A stretch of 64,000 bases of DNA from Bacteroidota bacterium (GTDB lineage: Bacteria > Bacteroidota > Bacteroidia > Chitinophagales > Saprospiraceae). The notes below the pieces were generated by a model. It was not told the DNA's origin. It saw nothing but the letters and a program-made list of their open reading frames with translations, and did not search any database. The stretch is from positions 1 through 64,000 of the forward strand of contig JAKQHS010000178.1 in NCBI GenBank assembly GCA_029557915.1. Direction: 5' to 3'. This document shows, piece by piece, positions 54,131-63,126 of this stretch; position 1 is the stretch's first letter; every line of letters begins with the position of its first letter. The translations under genes and the position numbers were made by a program.

Positions 54131-56569
54131 ATGAGCTTAAAAATATTTTCATTGACCCTGGTTCTGTTGTTCACAAGGCCCCTGCAAGGACAGGAAATAA
54201 TCCTGCAGGTCCTCGGTCCCGACGACCCGGTCAACGGAGTATTGGCTTATTCCCACGACCGCTCCCGGTTCGCCATCTCTGACCGGGAGGGCAAGATGAA
54301 CTGGAAACTTGTTGCTTTTCCAGATACCATCCATATTTCACACCTCTCCTTTTTGGACCATACTGAAATCATTCAAACTGCTGCCCTTGCCGGCGGGACG
54401 CTCCTAATCAGGCTCCAACCCAGAACCATAAACCTGGCCACCGCTGAAATCGCAACCACCTGGGTTAAACCCAATACCCATGTGGTACAGTCCACCCTTA
54501 ACGAGAGCCAGATTGCCAGCAGGTTCCTGGTGCAGGACATTCCTTATATCATCCAACAGTTTCCTTCCACGGTGACTACCAGCGACGCAGGCAACGGGAT
54601 CGGATATACCAATGTCCGGATCCGGGGCCTCGACCCCACGCAAGTCAATGTCATGGTCAACGGAGTGCCGCTCAACGATGCGGAATCACAGGCCGTTTTC
54701 TGGGTGGACCTGCCCGACCTGATCGCTTCGGCTTCCGCTCTTCAGGTGCAGCGGGGGATAGGCACTTCCGGGGCCGGCCAGGTTGCTTTTGGATCATCCC
54801 TGCTCCTCAGCACCTACAAAACGTCCCCCGTGCCCTATGCCCAACTGGAGTCCTCCGTGGGGTCTTTTGCAACTTTAAAAAACAGTCTGCAACTCAATTC
54901 CGGTACCTTGGGCAAGGCCTGGAATTTTTCCGGTCGAGTCTCCCGGATCAGGTCCGATGGATATGTGGACCGCGCGGCTTCTTCCCTGTGGTCAGGTGCT
55001 TTCAACGCCTCCTATATCGGGACAGGACGGTCTGTACGGTTTTTCATCTTTGATGGCTTCGAAAGGACTTACCAGGCCTGGTATGGATTGCCGGTGCAAT
55101 ATGTTGGCGACAAAGAAAAAAGGACCTACAATCCCGCGGGAACCGAGAAGCCCGGCCTGCCCTACGAGGACCAGATCGACCGTTACCGGCAGACCCATTT
55201 TCAGCTCATTCATCAGGAAGATCAGGGTAAACGATGGGCTTTTCAGAACACCTTTCATTTCACACCGGGCAGGGGATTTTATGAAGAATACAAGTCAGGC
55301 CAGTCTCCCTCGGATTACCTGCTGGACAGCGGGGATGAACTCGATATTGTCCGCAGGCGAAATCTCGAGAATCATTTCCTGGGCTCCATTCACACGGCCA
55401 GGTTCCGGATGGGGGATTATGAAATCAATGGGGGTTTGGCATGGAACCTGTATTCGGGGCGCCATTTTGGCCAGGTCATCCAGGCCGGAAACAAACCCTT
55501 GCCTGACCAGCCGGTCTATTACGACAACGAGGCAACCAAATGGTCGGCGATGACTTTCGGAAAAATGACCTGGGACCTCCATCCCTGGTCCCTGATGGCA
55601 GACCTTCAGTACCGGAGGATTGGGTATAGCTATCAGCCCGCCTATGACCCTGAACAGGGAATTAAAACAGTACATCATCATTTTTTAAATCCCAAACTTG
55701 GATTTACCCTTGCCGTTGGCCCCCATGCCCAGCTTTTCGGTTTCTCCGGTATAGCCCGGCGTGAACCCAACCGGGATGATTATGTGGATGCGGACCGGAC
55801 GCTTCCGAGGGCAGAGAGGCTTTGGGATCATGAAGCCGGTTTCCGCTGGGGCAGAAGAAACCTGCAGATCGAACAAAATATTTATTACATGATGTACAAA
55901 GACCAACTGATCCCGACCGGAAGGCTGAATGACGTAGGCGCGTATATCCGCAGCAACGTGGAAAAGTCCTACCGCCTGGGGTCTGAAACCTCAGTGACCT
56001 GGAATCCGGGAAAATTGAATGTACAGGCCAGTCTGACCCTCTCCCGGAACCGTACCCTGAATTATCAGGCTTATTTCGACGACTGGGATTCCGGTACACA
56101 GGAAAAGGTGAATTATGGAAGCCAGCCCATCGCTTTTTCTCCCTCCTTTATTGGAAATCTGTCTTCGGAATACCTTTTTTATGATAAACAGGCCGGGCAG
56201 ACCCGTCATTTTTTATTCCTGGATGGCTCGGTACAGGCGGTAGGTCGTCAATTCCTGGATGGTACCGGGGACCCAAGCGCCTTGCTGCCGGCTTACCGCC
56301 ATGCCCAACTGGCTTTGCGGTACCGCCTGATCGGTGACAAAATTCCGTCAATGGACTTCCATTTACAGGTCAACAATCTTTTTAACAGCCGCTACGAGTC
56401 CAACGGATGGATTTACAGGTTCAGGTCGCCTTCATACAACCCGGTACCGGATGATCCTTATGCGGGTGGGGAAGGGGACCACCGCTATTATCTGAAGGGG
56501 CTTTATCCCCAGGCCGGCCGTCATTTTATGTTATCCTGCCGGATCCGATTGGAAGGAAAGGGCGGTTAA
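54131..56569 (+). CDS. TonB-dependent receptor, probable thiamine/TPP-related outer-membrane transporter
   Basis: This is an 812 aa protein with a signal peptide (1-20, ending RPLQG), a carboxypeptidase-regulatory-like N-terminal module (about 22-100), a plug domain (about 125-235, TNVRIRGLDPTQVNVMVNGV and FWVDLPDL) and a 22-strand-type barrel with NNLFNSRYESNGW near the end. It imports a ligand across the outer membrane using TonB energy. The TPP riboswitch directly upstream makes thiamine or a precursor the likely ligand, in line with known thiamine-regulated receptors of Bacteroidota. No inner-membrane transporter gene follows: the next gene is convergent and overlaps by 4 nt. Confidence 0.9.
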   Translation: MSLKIFSLTLVLLFTRPLQGQEIILQVLGPDDPVNGVLAYSHDRSRFAISDREGKMNWKLVAFPDTIHISHLSFLDHTEIIQTAALAGGTLLIRLQPRTINLATAEIATTWVKPNTHVVQSTLNESQIASRFLVQDIPYIIQQFPSTVTTSDAGNGIGYTNVRIRGLDPTQVNVMVNGVPLNDAESQAVFWVDLPDLIASASALQVQRGIGTSGAGQVAFGSSLLLSTYKTSPVPYAQLESSVGSFATLKNSLQLNSGTLGKAWNFSGRVSRIRSDGYVDRAASSLWSGAFNASYIGTGRSVRFFIFDGFERTYQAWYGLPVQYVGDKEKRTYNPAGTEKPGLPYEDQIDRYRQTHFQLIHQEDQGKRWAFQNTFHFTPGRGFYEEYKSGQSPSDYLLDSGDELDIVRRRNLENHFLGSIHTARFRMGDYEINGGLAWNLYSGRHFGQVIQAGNKPLPDQPVYYDNEATKWSAMTFGKMTWDLHPWSLMADLQYRRIGYSYQPAYDPEQGIKTVHHHFLNPKLGFTLAVGPHAQLFGFSGIARREPNRDDYVDADRTLPRAERLWDHEAGFRWGRRNLQIEQNIYYMMYKDQLIPTGRLNDVGAYIRSNVEKSYRLGSETSVTWNPGKLNVQASLTLSRNRTLNYQAYFDDWDSGTQEKVNYGSQPIAFSPSFIGNLSSEYLFYDKQAGQTRHFLFLDGSVQAVGRQFLDGTGDPSALLPAYRHAQLALRYRLIGDKIPSMDFHLQVNNLFNSRYESNGWIYRFRSPSYNPVPDDPYAGGEGDHRYYLKGLYPQAGRHFMLSCRIRLEGKGG

Positions 56570-57180
56570 AAATTGTAGGTGATCCCAAAACGGTAAACCA
56601 GGGGCAGGGTGGTGCTTTGACTGTCTGAAGTCAGGTCATAAAGGAGGTAGATCTCGGATTTGAGGAGTCCCCCGCCTGTATAACCCAATCCGACCAGAAA
56701 CTGGTTGTCCCCAACTCTTTCCGTTTCCAGCCGGTTGCCATTAAATCCCACCGGAAAGACCCTGTTGATATAACTGAATTCGGTATGCGCAAAAAGCACA
56801 TTCAGGAATTTTGCGCGGCCGAAAAGCCCGGCGCCATAGTCAAGTCCATTGTATTTGTAGACCGGGCCCCCAAAATTTCTGAACCGGCCGGTGGTATATA
56901 AAAACTCAAAACGGGGGCCTGCGGATAAAAAGGAATTGAATTTGTATCCGAGCATGGGAGAGAGGCCGATGCCAAAGGTGTTGCCGTCCAAACCGGCCAG
57001 GCCACTTGAAAAATTGATGGTAAAACCTCCCCCGTACCAAAGATGGTCGGCAAAGGATTTCATTTCCGGGGATTGTTCTTTCTGAGGCTGGCGTCGGTAA
57101 ATCTGGGCTTCCAGCCTGGATGGACTCAAACACAGAACCAGCATCAGGATGGAGAACACGCGGAGGCAGGTATATTTCAT
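56566..57180 (-). CDS. Putative outer-membrane beta-barrel protein
   Basis: I chose the ATG at 57178-57180 (204 aa) because it begins a clear signal peptide, MKYTCLRVFSILMLVLCLSP, cleaved near RLEAQ. The mature part has alternating strands typical of small outer-membrane barrels (WYGGGFTINFSSG; GLSPMLGYKFNSFLSAGPRFEF; LLKSEIYLLYDL) and a terminal Phe (YRFGITYNF). It is 16 nt downstream of cmk and overlaps the convergent TonB receptor gene by 4 nt. The function is unknown. Confidence 0.75.
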   Translation of the reverse strand: MKYTCLRVFSILMLVLCLSPSRLEAQIYRRQPQKEQSPEMKSFADHLWYGGGFTINFSSGLAGLDGNTFGIGLSPMLGYKFNSFLSAGPRFEFLYTTGRFRNFGGPVYKYNGLDYGAGLFGRAKFLNVLFAHTEFSYINRVFPVGFNGNRLETERVGDNQFLVGLGYTGGGLLKSEIYLLYDLTSDSQSTTLPLVYRFGITYNF

Positions 57181-57196
57181 AATCGGAGGATGTTGA

Positions 57197-57898
57197 TTAG
57201 TTTTCAAAATTAGGCTTTCCGGCCAGAGTCTCTTCCACCCAGGACAGCGCGAGTTCAAATTGTTGTTTTTCATTGAGAAAAGAATTGTCCAGGACCCGGG
57301 CCTCCGGCGCTTTTTTCAAAGGCGAATCGGACCGGGTGGAATCGATATGGTCCCTTTCGAGCAGGTTTTGTTTAATCACTTCCTTGTCCAGATTCAGCCC
57401 TTTCAGGAGAAGTTCTTTAAACCTTCGTTCCGTCCGGATTTCCAGGTCCGCGGTCATGAATATTTTAAGTTCGGCATCCGGCAAAACCACCGTGCCGATA
57501 TCGCGGCCATCCATGACCACGCCTTTGTGGATAGCCATTTGTTTTTGCTGCCGGGAAAGGAACCGGCGAACCTGGGGGATCGTGCTGACCGGACTCACTA
57601 AGTCCTGGATCTCAGGCATCCGGATCGCTGCGGTGACATCCTCCCCGTTCAGGTAAATCTTGTTTCCCGATTCCGACCAGACACAATCAATTTGAATATG
57701 GTCCAGGTGGGGCAGGAGGCTTGCCGGTAAATCCCCGGTGATCTTATGCCGGATGGCATAGAGGGTGACGGCCCGGTACATGGCCCCGCTGTCGATGTAC
57801 TTGTATTTGAGGTGACGGGCCAGGGCCTGGGCGAGGGTGCTTTTACCACAAGCGGAATAACCGTCTATGGCAATATTTATTTTTTTCGGGACCGCCAT
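57197..57898 (-). CDS. cmk: Cytidylate kinase
   Basis: This 233 aa protein has the P-loop DGYSACGKSTLAQ (12-24), the CMP-binding DSGAMYRAVT (about 36-45), MDGRDIGTVVLPDAELKIFMTA and the LID region RSDSPLKKA. It phosphorylates CMP and dCMP. The length is standard. It is followed after 16 nt by the small outer-membrane protein gene. Confidence 0.96.
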   Translation of the reverse strand: MAVPKKINIAIDGYSACGKSTLAQALARHLKYKYIDSGAMYRAVTLYAIRHKITGDLPASLLPHLDHIQIDCVWSESGNKIYLNGEDVTAAIRMPEIQDLVSPVSTIPQVRRFLSRQQKQMAIHKGVVMDGRDIGTVVLPDAELKIFMTADLEIRTERRFKELLLKGLNLDKEVIKQNLLERDHIDSTRSDSPLKKAPEARVLDNSFLNEKQQFELALSWVEETLAGKPNFEN

Positions 57899-57976
57899 CC
57901 TATTTTAATTTGAAGAGGCTATACCGGGTCGCCGATATAGCCTCTTGTATTTTTTCGGTGGTACTGGAAATAAGGA

Positions 57977-58198
57977 TCAATATTCATCCTCATTGAACAG
58001 AAAATCATCCTTGCGCGGGTAGTCGGGCCAGATATCTTCGATGTTGTCGTAGATTTCGCCTTCATCTTCCATTTGCTGTAAATTTTCTATGACTTCCAGG
58101 GGAGCACCCGAACGAATGGCGTAATCGATCAATTCATCACGGGTTGCCGGCCAGGGAGCGTCTTCCAGGTGGTGAGCAAGTTCAAGCGTCCAATACAT
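57977..58198 (-). CDS. Small acidic DUF2795-type protein
   Basis: This 73 aa protein has the sequence style MYWTLELAHHLEDAPWPATR...LIDYAIRSGAP...IEDIWPDYP...FLFNEDEY, which I recognise as a short protein near-universal in Bacteroidota and annotated as DUF2795. It is cytoplasmic, has no known activity, and ends in an acidic tail. It is divergent from the deaminase gene (113 nt gap). Confidence 0.85.
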   Translation of the reverse strand: MYWTLELAHHLEDAPWPATRDELIDYAIRSGAPLEVIENLQQMEDEGEIYDNIEDIWPDYPRKDDFLFNEDEY

Positions 58199-58311
58199 AT
58201 GCTAATAGTTTTTCAAATTAACTCAGAAGGGAACCCAAGAGTTCCTGAAAAAACGCACAAATGTATCAAAGAAATATTTTATAATGCAATTAAATTCTCT
58301 AATTTGCCAGG

Positions 58312-58800
58312 ATGGGCATCGGAGCTGAAAACCAGGACTTTAATTTTCTAACGCAGGCCATTCAGGAAGCCCTGGCAGGAGTCCGGCGGAAAGAGGGCGG
58401 ACCTTTCGGGGCGGTCATAGTGAAGGACGGGTTGATCATTGCTGCCGGGAACAACCAGGTATTGCTTACCATGGATCCAACGGCGCACGCCGAGGTGGTG
58501 GCGATCCGGCGGGCCTGCCAGGTCCTGGGAAATTACCAGTTGCATGACTGCATCATCTACTCCTCCTGCGAGCCCTGCCCGATGTGCCTGGGGGCCATTT
58601 ATTGGTCCAGGCCCAAAAAAATCATTTATTCGGCCACCCGCCTGGATGCCGCCGGGGCCGGTTTTGACGATTCGTACATCTATGACCAATTTGCCCTGGA
58701 AAACCAGGACAGGAAAATCGAGACCCTTTGTTTACCGGTCCCGGAAAGGATGGATCCGTTCAACTGGTGGGAAAAATGGGGGGATAAATCCTTTTACTGA
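58312..58800 (+). CDS. Guanine deaminase-like nucleoside/base deaminase
   Basis: This is a 162 aa zinc deaminase: H59-A-E61 supplies the first zinc ligand and proton shuttle, and C89 and C92 in EPCPMCLGAIYW the others. The tail LDAAGAGFDDSYIYDQF resembles Bacillus GuaD rather than TadA, so guanine to xanthine deamination is the best guess; other purine or cytosine-type substrates cannot be excluded. It is convergent with queA (58 nt apart). Confidence 0.88.
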   Translation: MGIGAENQDFNFLTQAIQEALAGVRRKEGGPFGAVIVKDGLIIAAGNNQVLLTMDPTAHAEVVAIRRACQVLGNYQLHDCIIYSSCEPCPMCLGAIYWSRPKKIIYSATRLDAAGAGFDDSYIYDQFALENQDRKIETLCLPVPERMDPFNWWEKWGDKSFY

Positions 58801-58858
58801 GCCGGCTAAACCTGATTTGGCGGAAACCCCCTACCGGTGGTGAAATGGATCCGGGGGA

Positions 58859-59923
58859 TCAGAGGATAAGCATGGCGTCGCCATAACTGAAAAAGCGGTA
58901 TTTTTTCTTCAGGGCCTGCTGGTAAGCTTCCATGATCAGTTCCGTCCCTCCGAAGGCTGCAGCCATGATGAGCAGGCTGGATTTGGGGAGGTGAAAATTG
59001 GTAAGCATGGCGTTGGCGATGCTGAAATCATAGGGAGGGTAGATGAATTTATTGGTCCATCCTTCCTGGGGTTTCATCAGGCCATGGGCGGAGACGGCGG
59101 TCTCGATGGCCCGCATGACCGTAGTCCCAACCGCGCAGATTTTTTTGTTGTTGGCCATCGCCTTATTTACCGCTTCCACTGCTGCCGGGGGCACCCTGAA
59201 ATATTCCGCTTCCATTTTGTGCTTGGATAAATCTTCCACGTCGATGCTCCGGAAAGTGCCGAGGCCGACATGCAGGGTGACTTCAGCGAAATGGGCGCCT
59301 TTGATTTCCAGGCGCTTCATCAGTTCTTTGGTGAAATGGAGCCCGGCGGTGGGGGCGGCCACGGCGCCGATTTCTTTGGCAAAAACGGTCTGATATCTTT
59401 CTTCATCCAGGCTTTCCGCAGGCCTTTTGATGTATTTGGGCAAGGGGGTATGCCCCAGGATTTTCAGCTGGGCCTGGAAGTCGTCGTCGCTTCCATCATG
59501 GAAAAACCGGATGGTCCGTCCACGGCTGGTGGTATTGTCCACCACTTCAGCCACCAGGATTTCGTTTCCCTTTTTGTCGTTAAAGTAGAGTTTGTTTCCC
59601 ACGCGGATCTTACGGGCCGGGTCGACCAAAACGTCCCAGAGCCTGGCTTCCTTATTCAGTTCCCTCAGCAGGAAGACCTCGATCTTGGCGCCGGTTTTTT
59701 CTTTCTTGCCGTACATTCTGGCCGGGAAGACCTTGGTATTGTTGAAAATGAAGGTATCCCCGTCTTCAAAGATGTTGAGGATATCTTTAAAATTCTTGTG
59801 TTCGATTTTACCGGTATCCCGGTGTACGACCATCAATTTGCTGCCATCCCTTTCTTTGGAAGGATATTGGGCAATGGCATCTTTGGGTAAAACGAAGTTG
59901 AACTGGGAAAGTTTGGTGCGCAT
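58859..59923 (-). CDS. queA: S-adenosylmethionine:tRNA ribosyltransferase-isomerase QueA
   Basis: This 354 aa protein has family signatures [39 protein letters not shown] and [18 protein letters not shown]. It transfers and isomerises the ribosyl moiety of SAM onto preQ1-modified tRNA, giving epoxyqueuosine. The length is standard. No other queuosine gene lies in the window. Confidence 0.97.
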   Translation of the reverse strand: MRTKLSQFNFVLPKDAIAQYPSKERDGSKLMVVHRDTGKIEHKNFKDILNIFEDGDTFIFNNTKVFPARMYGKKEKTGAKIEVFLLRELNKEARLWDVLVDPARKIRVGNKLYFNDKKGNEILVAEVVDNTTSRGRTIRFFHDGSDDDFQAQLKILGHTPLPKYIKRPAESLDEERYQTVFAKEIGAVAAPTAGLHFTKELMKRLEIKGAHFAEVTLHVGLGTFRSIDVEDLSKHKMEAEYFRVPPAAVEAVNKAMANNKKICAVGTTVMRAIETAVSAHGLMKPQEGWTNKFIYPPYDFSIANAMLTNFHLPKSSLLIMAAAFGGTELIMEAYQQALKKKYRFFSYGDAMLIL

Positions 59924-60154
59924 AAGTTCTTTTTTTACGGAAAAAGAGGTGCAAATTTACAAAAATTCCAGCGGAGAAACCGGCTTATTTTTCAAACAAA
60001 TTGCAAATACAACCTGACCGCACGGTCGGCTTAGACGCGCATGCGGGGGTAAAAAGGGCGGTTCGCGGTCAAAACGCGGCGGTTCATCGAAAGACGGCCC
60101 GGATTCCCGAAAAGCGGTTTAATTTAGAGGGAGCAAAAAATATTTTCCAAGGCC

Positions 60155-61402
60155 ATGTTTTTTCGACTTTTTTATGAAGGAGTGGTGCAATCCTTTTCGC
60201 AGCTGGTAGCCAATAAGCTCAGGACTTTTTTGTCTCTCCTGGGCATTACCATTGGCATCTTTTGCATCATATCCGTCCTTTCGGCGGTGGATTCGCTGGA
60301 AGACAATATAAAAAGCAGCTTCGAAAAACTGGGAAACGACGTCCTCTACATCACTAAAATGCCCTGGAACGAAGACCCCGGCCAGAATTATTTTAAATAC
60401 CTGCGCAGGCCAAACGCCACCTACCAGGAACTCGAGGCGGTGAAAACCAAGGTCAGGAACGCATCCATGGTCGCCCTGCAGGTCTTTATCGGGGGCAGCA
60501 ACCTGAAATACCAAAACAACAGCGTCGGCGGGGCCTTTGTGCTGGCCGTGAGTTACGATTACAACGACCTGTATAAGATAGAATATCAGGGTGGCAGGTT
60601 CCTCACCCCCTTTGAGTATGAAAACGGGTCGGACAAGGTGATTATCGGCGCTGAAATCGCGGAAAACCTCTTTAATACCCTCGACCCGGTCGGCAAGTCC
60701 ATTAAGCTGAAAGACCGGAAAATGGAAGTGGTCGGTGTCATTAAAAAATCCGGCAAGGACCTGATCAACCCGGCTGATTTTGACCGGGCGGTCATCGTCG
60801 GGTATAATACCGCTAAAAAGCTGGTGAATGTCAAAAACAACCGCCTGTGGGGCACCAACCTCATGGTAAAAGCCGCTGAAGGGTCAGATCTGGAAGACCT
60901 CAAAGCCGAAGTCATTTCCGTACTAAAAGCCGAGAGGCGGCAAAAACCTTATGAAGAACCCAACTTTTCGATCAATGAAATGTCCATCCTCACCAATATC
61001 CTGGATAATTTTTTCGGAGTACTCAACCTGGTGGGCATTGTCATCGGATTTTTTGCCATCCTCGTGGGCATGTTCAGCGTGGCAAACATCATGTTTGTCA
61101 GTGTCAAGGAACGGACCAACATCATTGGCATCAAGAAGGCGCTCGGCGCGAGACAGTACTTTATCCTCCTTGAATTTTTAATCGAAGCCGTCATCTTGTG
61201 CGTCGTCGGAGGCATATTGGGCCTGAGCCTGGTCTTTCTGATCCTTAAAGTGCTTTCCTCCGTCTTCGGATATGTCATGTTCCTTTCCCTCAAGAATATC
61301 CTGATTGGAGTCAGCCTCTCCATATTTATCGGTATCCTGGCCGGGTTTATACCGGCATTGAATGCTGCAAAAATGGACCCTGTGGTGGCGATAAGGAAGT
61401 AG
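60155..61402 (+). CDS. MacB/FtsX-type ABC transporter permease
   Basis: This 415 aa protein has one N-terminal transmembrane helix (about 28-48, SLLGITIGIFCIISVLSAVD), a periplasmic MacB-type domain (about 50-265) and three C-terminal helices of the FtsX domain (about 285-410, with GIKKALGARQYFILLEFLIEAV and the ending AAKMDPVVAIRK). The ATPase and membrane-fusion partners are not adjacent. Family members use ATP to move lipids, peptides or act mechanically; the substrate is unknown. Its stop codon TAG is itself the start of a heptamer repeat array. Confidence 0.92.
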   Translation: MFFRLFYEGVVQSFSQLVANKLRTFLSLLGITIGIFCIISVLSAVDSLEDNIKSSFEKLGNDVLYITKMPWNEDPGQNYFKYLRRPNATYQELEAVKTKVRNASMVALQVFIGGSNLKYQNNSVGGAFVLAVSYDYNDLYKIEYQGGRFLTPFEYENGSDKVIIGAEIAENLFNTLDPVGKSIKLKDRKMEVVGVIKKSGKDLINPADFDRAVIVGYNTAKKLVNVKNNRLWGTNLMVKAAEGSDLEDLKAEVISVLKAERRQKPYEEPNFSINEMSILTNILDNFFGVLNLVGIVIGFFAILVGMFSVANIMFVSVKERTNIIGIKKALGARQYFILLEFLIEAVILCVVGGILGLSLVFLILKVLSSVFGYVMFLSLKNILIGVSLSIFIGILAGFIPALNAAKMDPVVAIRK

Positions 61403-61511
61403 TCAGTAATCAGTAATCAGTAGTCAGTAGTCAGTAGTCAATAGTCAATAGTCAATAGTCAGCGGTCAGTAGTCAGTAGTCAATAGTCAATAGTCAGCAT
61501 TCAGCATTCAA
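61400..61511. repeat. Heptamer tandem repeat array (TAGTCAG-type)
   Basis: About 16 head-to-tail 7-bp units run from the stop codon of the permease gene: TAGTCAG, TAATCAG, TAGTCAA, CGGTCAG and CATTCAG variants. The period is seven throughout, with variation mainly at positions 2, 3 and 7. Because seven is not a multiple of three, the array would not keep a reading frame. Confidence 0.9.
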
Positions 61512-61603
61512 GCTCACTGCTCGCAAACGACTCTCGTTTCTCAATAAGTGGTTCGGTCGACTCGACGTGGGGATGGTCGTGCAGATCATAAAAGTGATAT
61601 TCC

Positions 61604-61652
61604 AGCTAAGCTGATAGCAGATAGCTGAAAATTGAAAGCTGAAAGCTGATCC
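61604..61652. repeat. Second heptamer array (CTGAAAG-type)
   Basis: About seven 7-bp units (AGCTAAG, CTGATAG, CAGATAG, CTGAAAA, TTGAAAG, CTGAAAG, CTGATCC) lie just before the end of rplT. They have the same period as the first array but a different unit. Confidence 0.75.
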
Positions 61653-61658
61653 CTGGCC

Positions 61659-62003
61659 TTATTTCGCTTTAGCGGCGACGGCTTTGAATGCCTCAGGATG
61701 GTTCATGGCCAGGTCAGCGAGAACCTTCCGGTTGAGCAGGATATTTTTGGAAGAGAGGCCATGGATCAATTTGGAATAAGAAAGGCCTTCCAGACGGGCA
61801 GCGGCGTTGATTCGCGCGATCCAAAGGGCCCTGAAAGCCCTTTTCTTGGTTTTGCGGTCCCGGTAAGCGTATTTCCAGGCCCTTTCCAGGGTATGCTTGG
61901 CTGCGGTGAGAATGTTTCTACGAGCTCCCCAAAATCCTTTGGTGGCTTTGAGTAATTTTTTCCTTCTTGCTCTGGAGGCAACGTGGTTGACTGAACGTGG
62001 CAT
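61659..62003 (-). CDS. rplT: 50S ribosomal protein L20
   Basis: This 114 aa protein has the L20 opening [19 protein letters not shown], the GFWGARRN signature and a helical basic C-terminal half ([23 protein letters not shown]). It is last in the infC-rpmI-rplT set, 81 nt after rpmI. Confidence 0.98.
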   Translation of the reverse strand: MPRSVNHVASRARRKKLLKATKGFWGARRNILTAAKHTLERAWKYAYRDRKTKKRAFRALWIARINAAARLEGLSYSKLIHGLSSKNILLNRKVLADLAMNHPEAFKAVAAKAK

Positions 62004-62084
62004 TTGAAGATGGGTTAGCGGCTTTCCAGGGACTTTTTTAAGGTACTTTGCTCCTGATGGGCCGGGTTAAAAAATGGAAGTCGG

Positions 62085-62282
62085 TTAACGCAAGGCGAGC
62101 ATTCGCAATACTCTTTTTTCATCGGCCTGGCTGACCAGGGCCATATCGCGGTTGGCCAGTTTGGCTTTTTTGGATTTCTGGCGAAGCCGGTGGGACGTAT
62201 TCGCCTGGAATCTTTTGACTTTACCTGTTCCAGTGACGCGAAAACGCTTCTTCGCACTGGAATTTGTTTTCATCTTTGGCAT
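62085..62282 (-). CDS. rpmI: 50S ribosomal protein L35
   Basis: This 65 aa basic protein begins MPKMKTNSSAKKRFRVTGTG and has the family HRLRQKSKKAK segment. It lies 77 nt after infC and 81 nt before rplT, in the usual order. Confidence 0.98.
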   Translation of the reverse strand: MPKMKTNSSAKKRFRVTGTGKVKRFQANTSHRLRQKSKKAKLANRDMALVSQADEKRVLRMLALR

Positions 62283-62359
62283 ATCGCTTAATTAAAAAGT
62301 GGGGCAAAGATAATCTTTTCCTGTGGATCCTGTCAAAAATGTTTGCCCCGGAAATCCGG

Positions 62360-62974
62360 CTATTTTTTGACCGTTCCTTTGCGGGGGGCAAGCAGGATGA
62401 ACATTTTTTTCCCTTCCAGTTTGGGGAGGGCCTCCGTAGCGGCGATGTCTTCCAGTTCCTTTATGAATTTGAGCAATAAAAGTTCTCCGCGATCCTTAAA
62501 AACCACGCTCCGGCCTTTAAAAAATACATAGGCCCTTACTTTGGACCCTTCCTGAAGGAAATTGCGGGCATGCCTAACCTTAAATTCAAAATCGTGGTCG
62601 TCGGTATTGGGGCCAAACCGGATTTCCTTGACCTCGGCCTTGATGGCCTTGGCTTTCAGTTCCTTTTCTTTTTTTTCCTTCTGAAAGAGGTATTTATTGA
62701 CATCAATGATCCTGCAGACGGGCGGGTCGGCATTCGGTGAGATTTCCACCAGGTCAAGATTAAGCAGCTCAGCCCAGCGCAGGGCCTGCCTGGTCGGATA
62801 TACGCCCGGCTCAATGGGTGGTTCGTTGTCTATGACCAGTTCGTGAAGATTTTCCCCGACGAGCCGGACCTCGGGGACCCTGATTTCCCCATTGATCCGG
62901 AATCCATAATCTTTTTTAATCGGTGCCCCCCGGTAGGGCATTCGTGGCTTAAAAGTGGGCTTTTGCTGCTGCAA
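62360..62974 (-). CDS. infC: Translation initiation factor IF-3
   Basis: This 204 aa protein has the N-domain [20 protein letters not shown], a linker with [19 protein letters not shown], and a C-domain with [28 protein letters not shown], which binds the 30S subunit and proofreads initiator tRNA. The start is either TTG at 62972-62974 or ATG at 62939-62941; TTG gives a short basic lead-in. Non-AUG starts in infC are a known self-regulation device, which makes TTG believable. It heads the infC-rpmI-rplT set; thrS is not upstream, a Clp ATPase gene is. Confidence 0.95.
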   Translation of the reverse strand: MQQQKPTFKPRMPYRGAPIKKDYGFRINGEIRVPEVRLVGENLHELVIDNEPPIEPGVYPTRQALRWAELLNLDLVEISPNADPPVCRIIDVNKYLFQKEKKEKELKAKAIKAEVKEIRFGPNTDDHDFEFKVRHARNFLQEGSKVRAYVFFKGRSVVFKDRGELLLLKFIKELEDIAATEALPKLEGKKMFILLAPRKGTVKK

Positions 62975-63126
62975 GTTTATTTATGTTTGGTTAAAAAATA
63001 TCAAGCTGGAATAAAGGCAGGCTCCTGCAAACCGCTGACGGAATATTGATTGCATGAAAAATCTGCACCGTAATACAAGGGATCAGCGGACAAAACTAAA
63101 TAATATTTTTCATTCAGGAGGCTGGC

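Noticed and set aside
60155-61402. Complete MacAB-TolC efflux system
   Set aside because: Only a permease subunit without a fused ATPase is present; no membrane-fusion protein or outer-membrane factor lies next to it.
61400-61511. Possible CRISPR array
   Set aside because: The units are 7 bp, head to tail, without spacers, and no cas gene is present.
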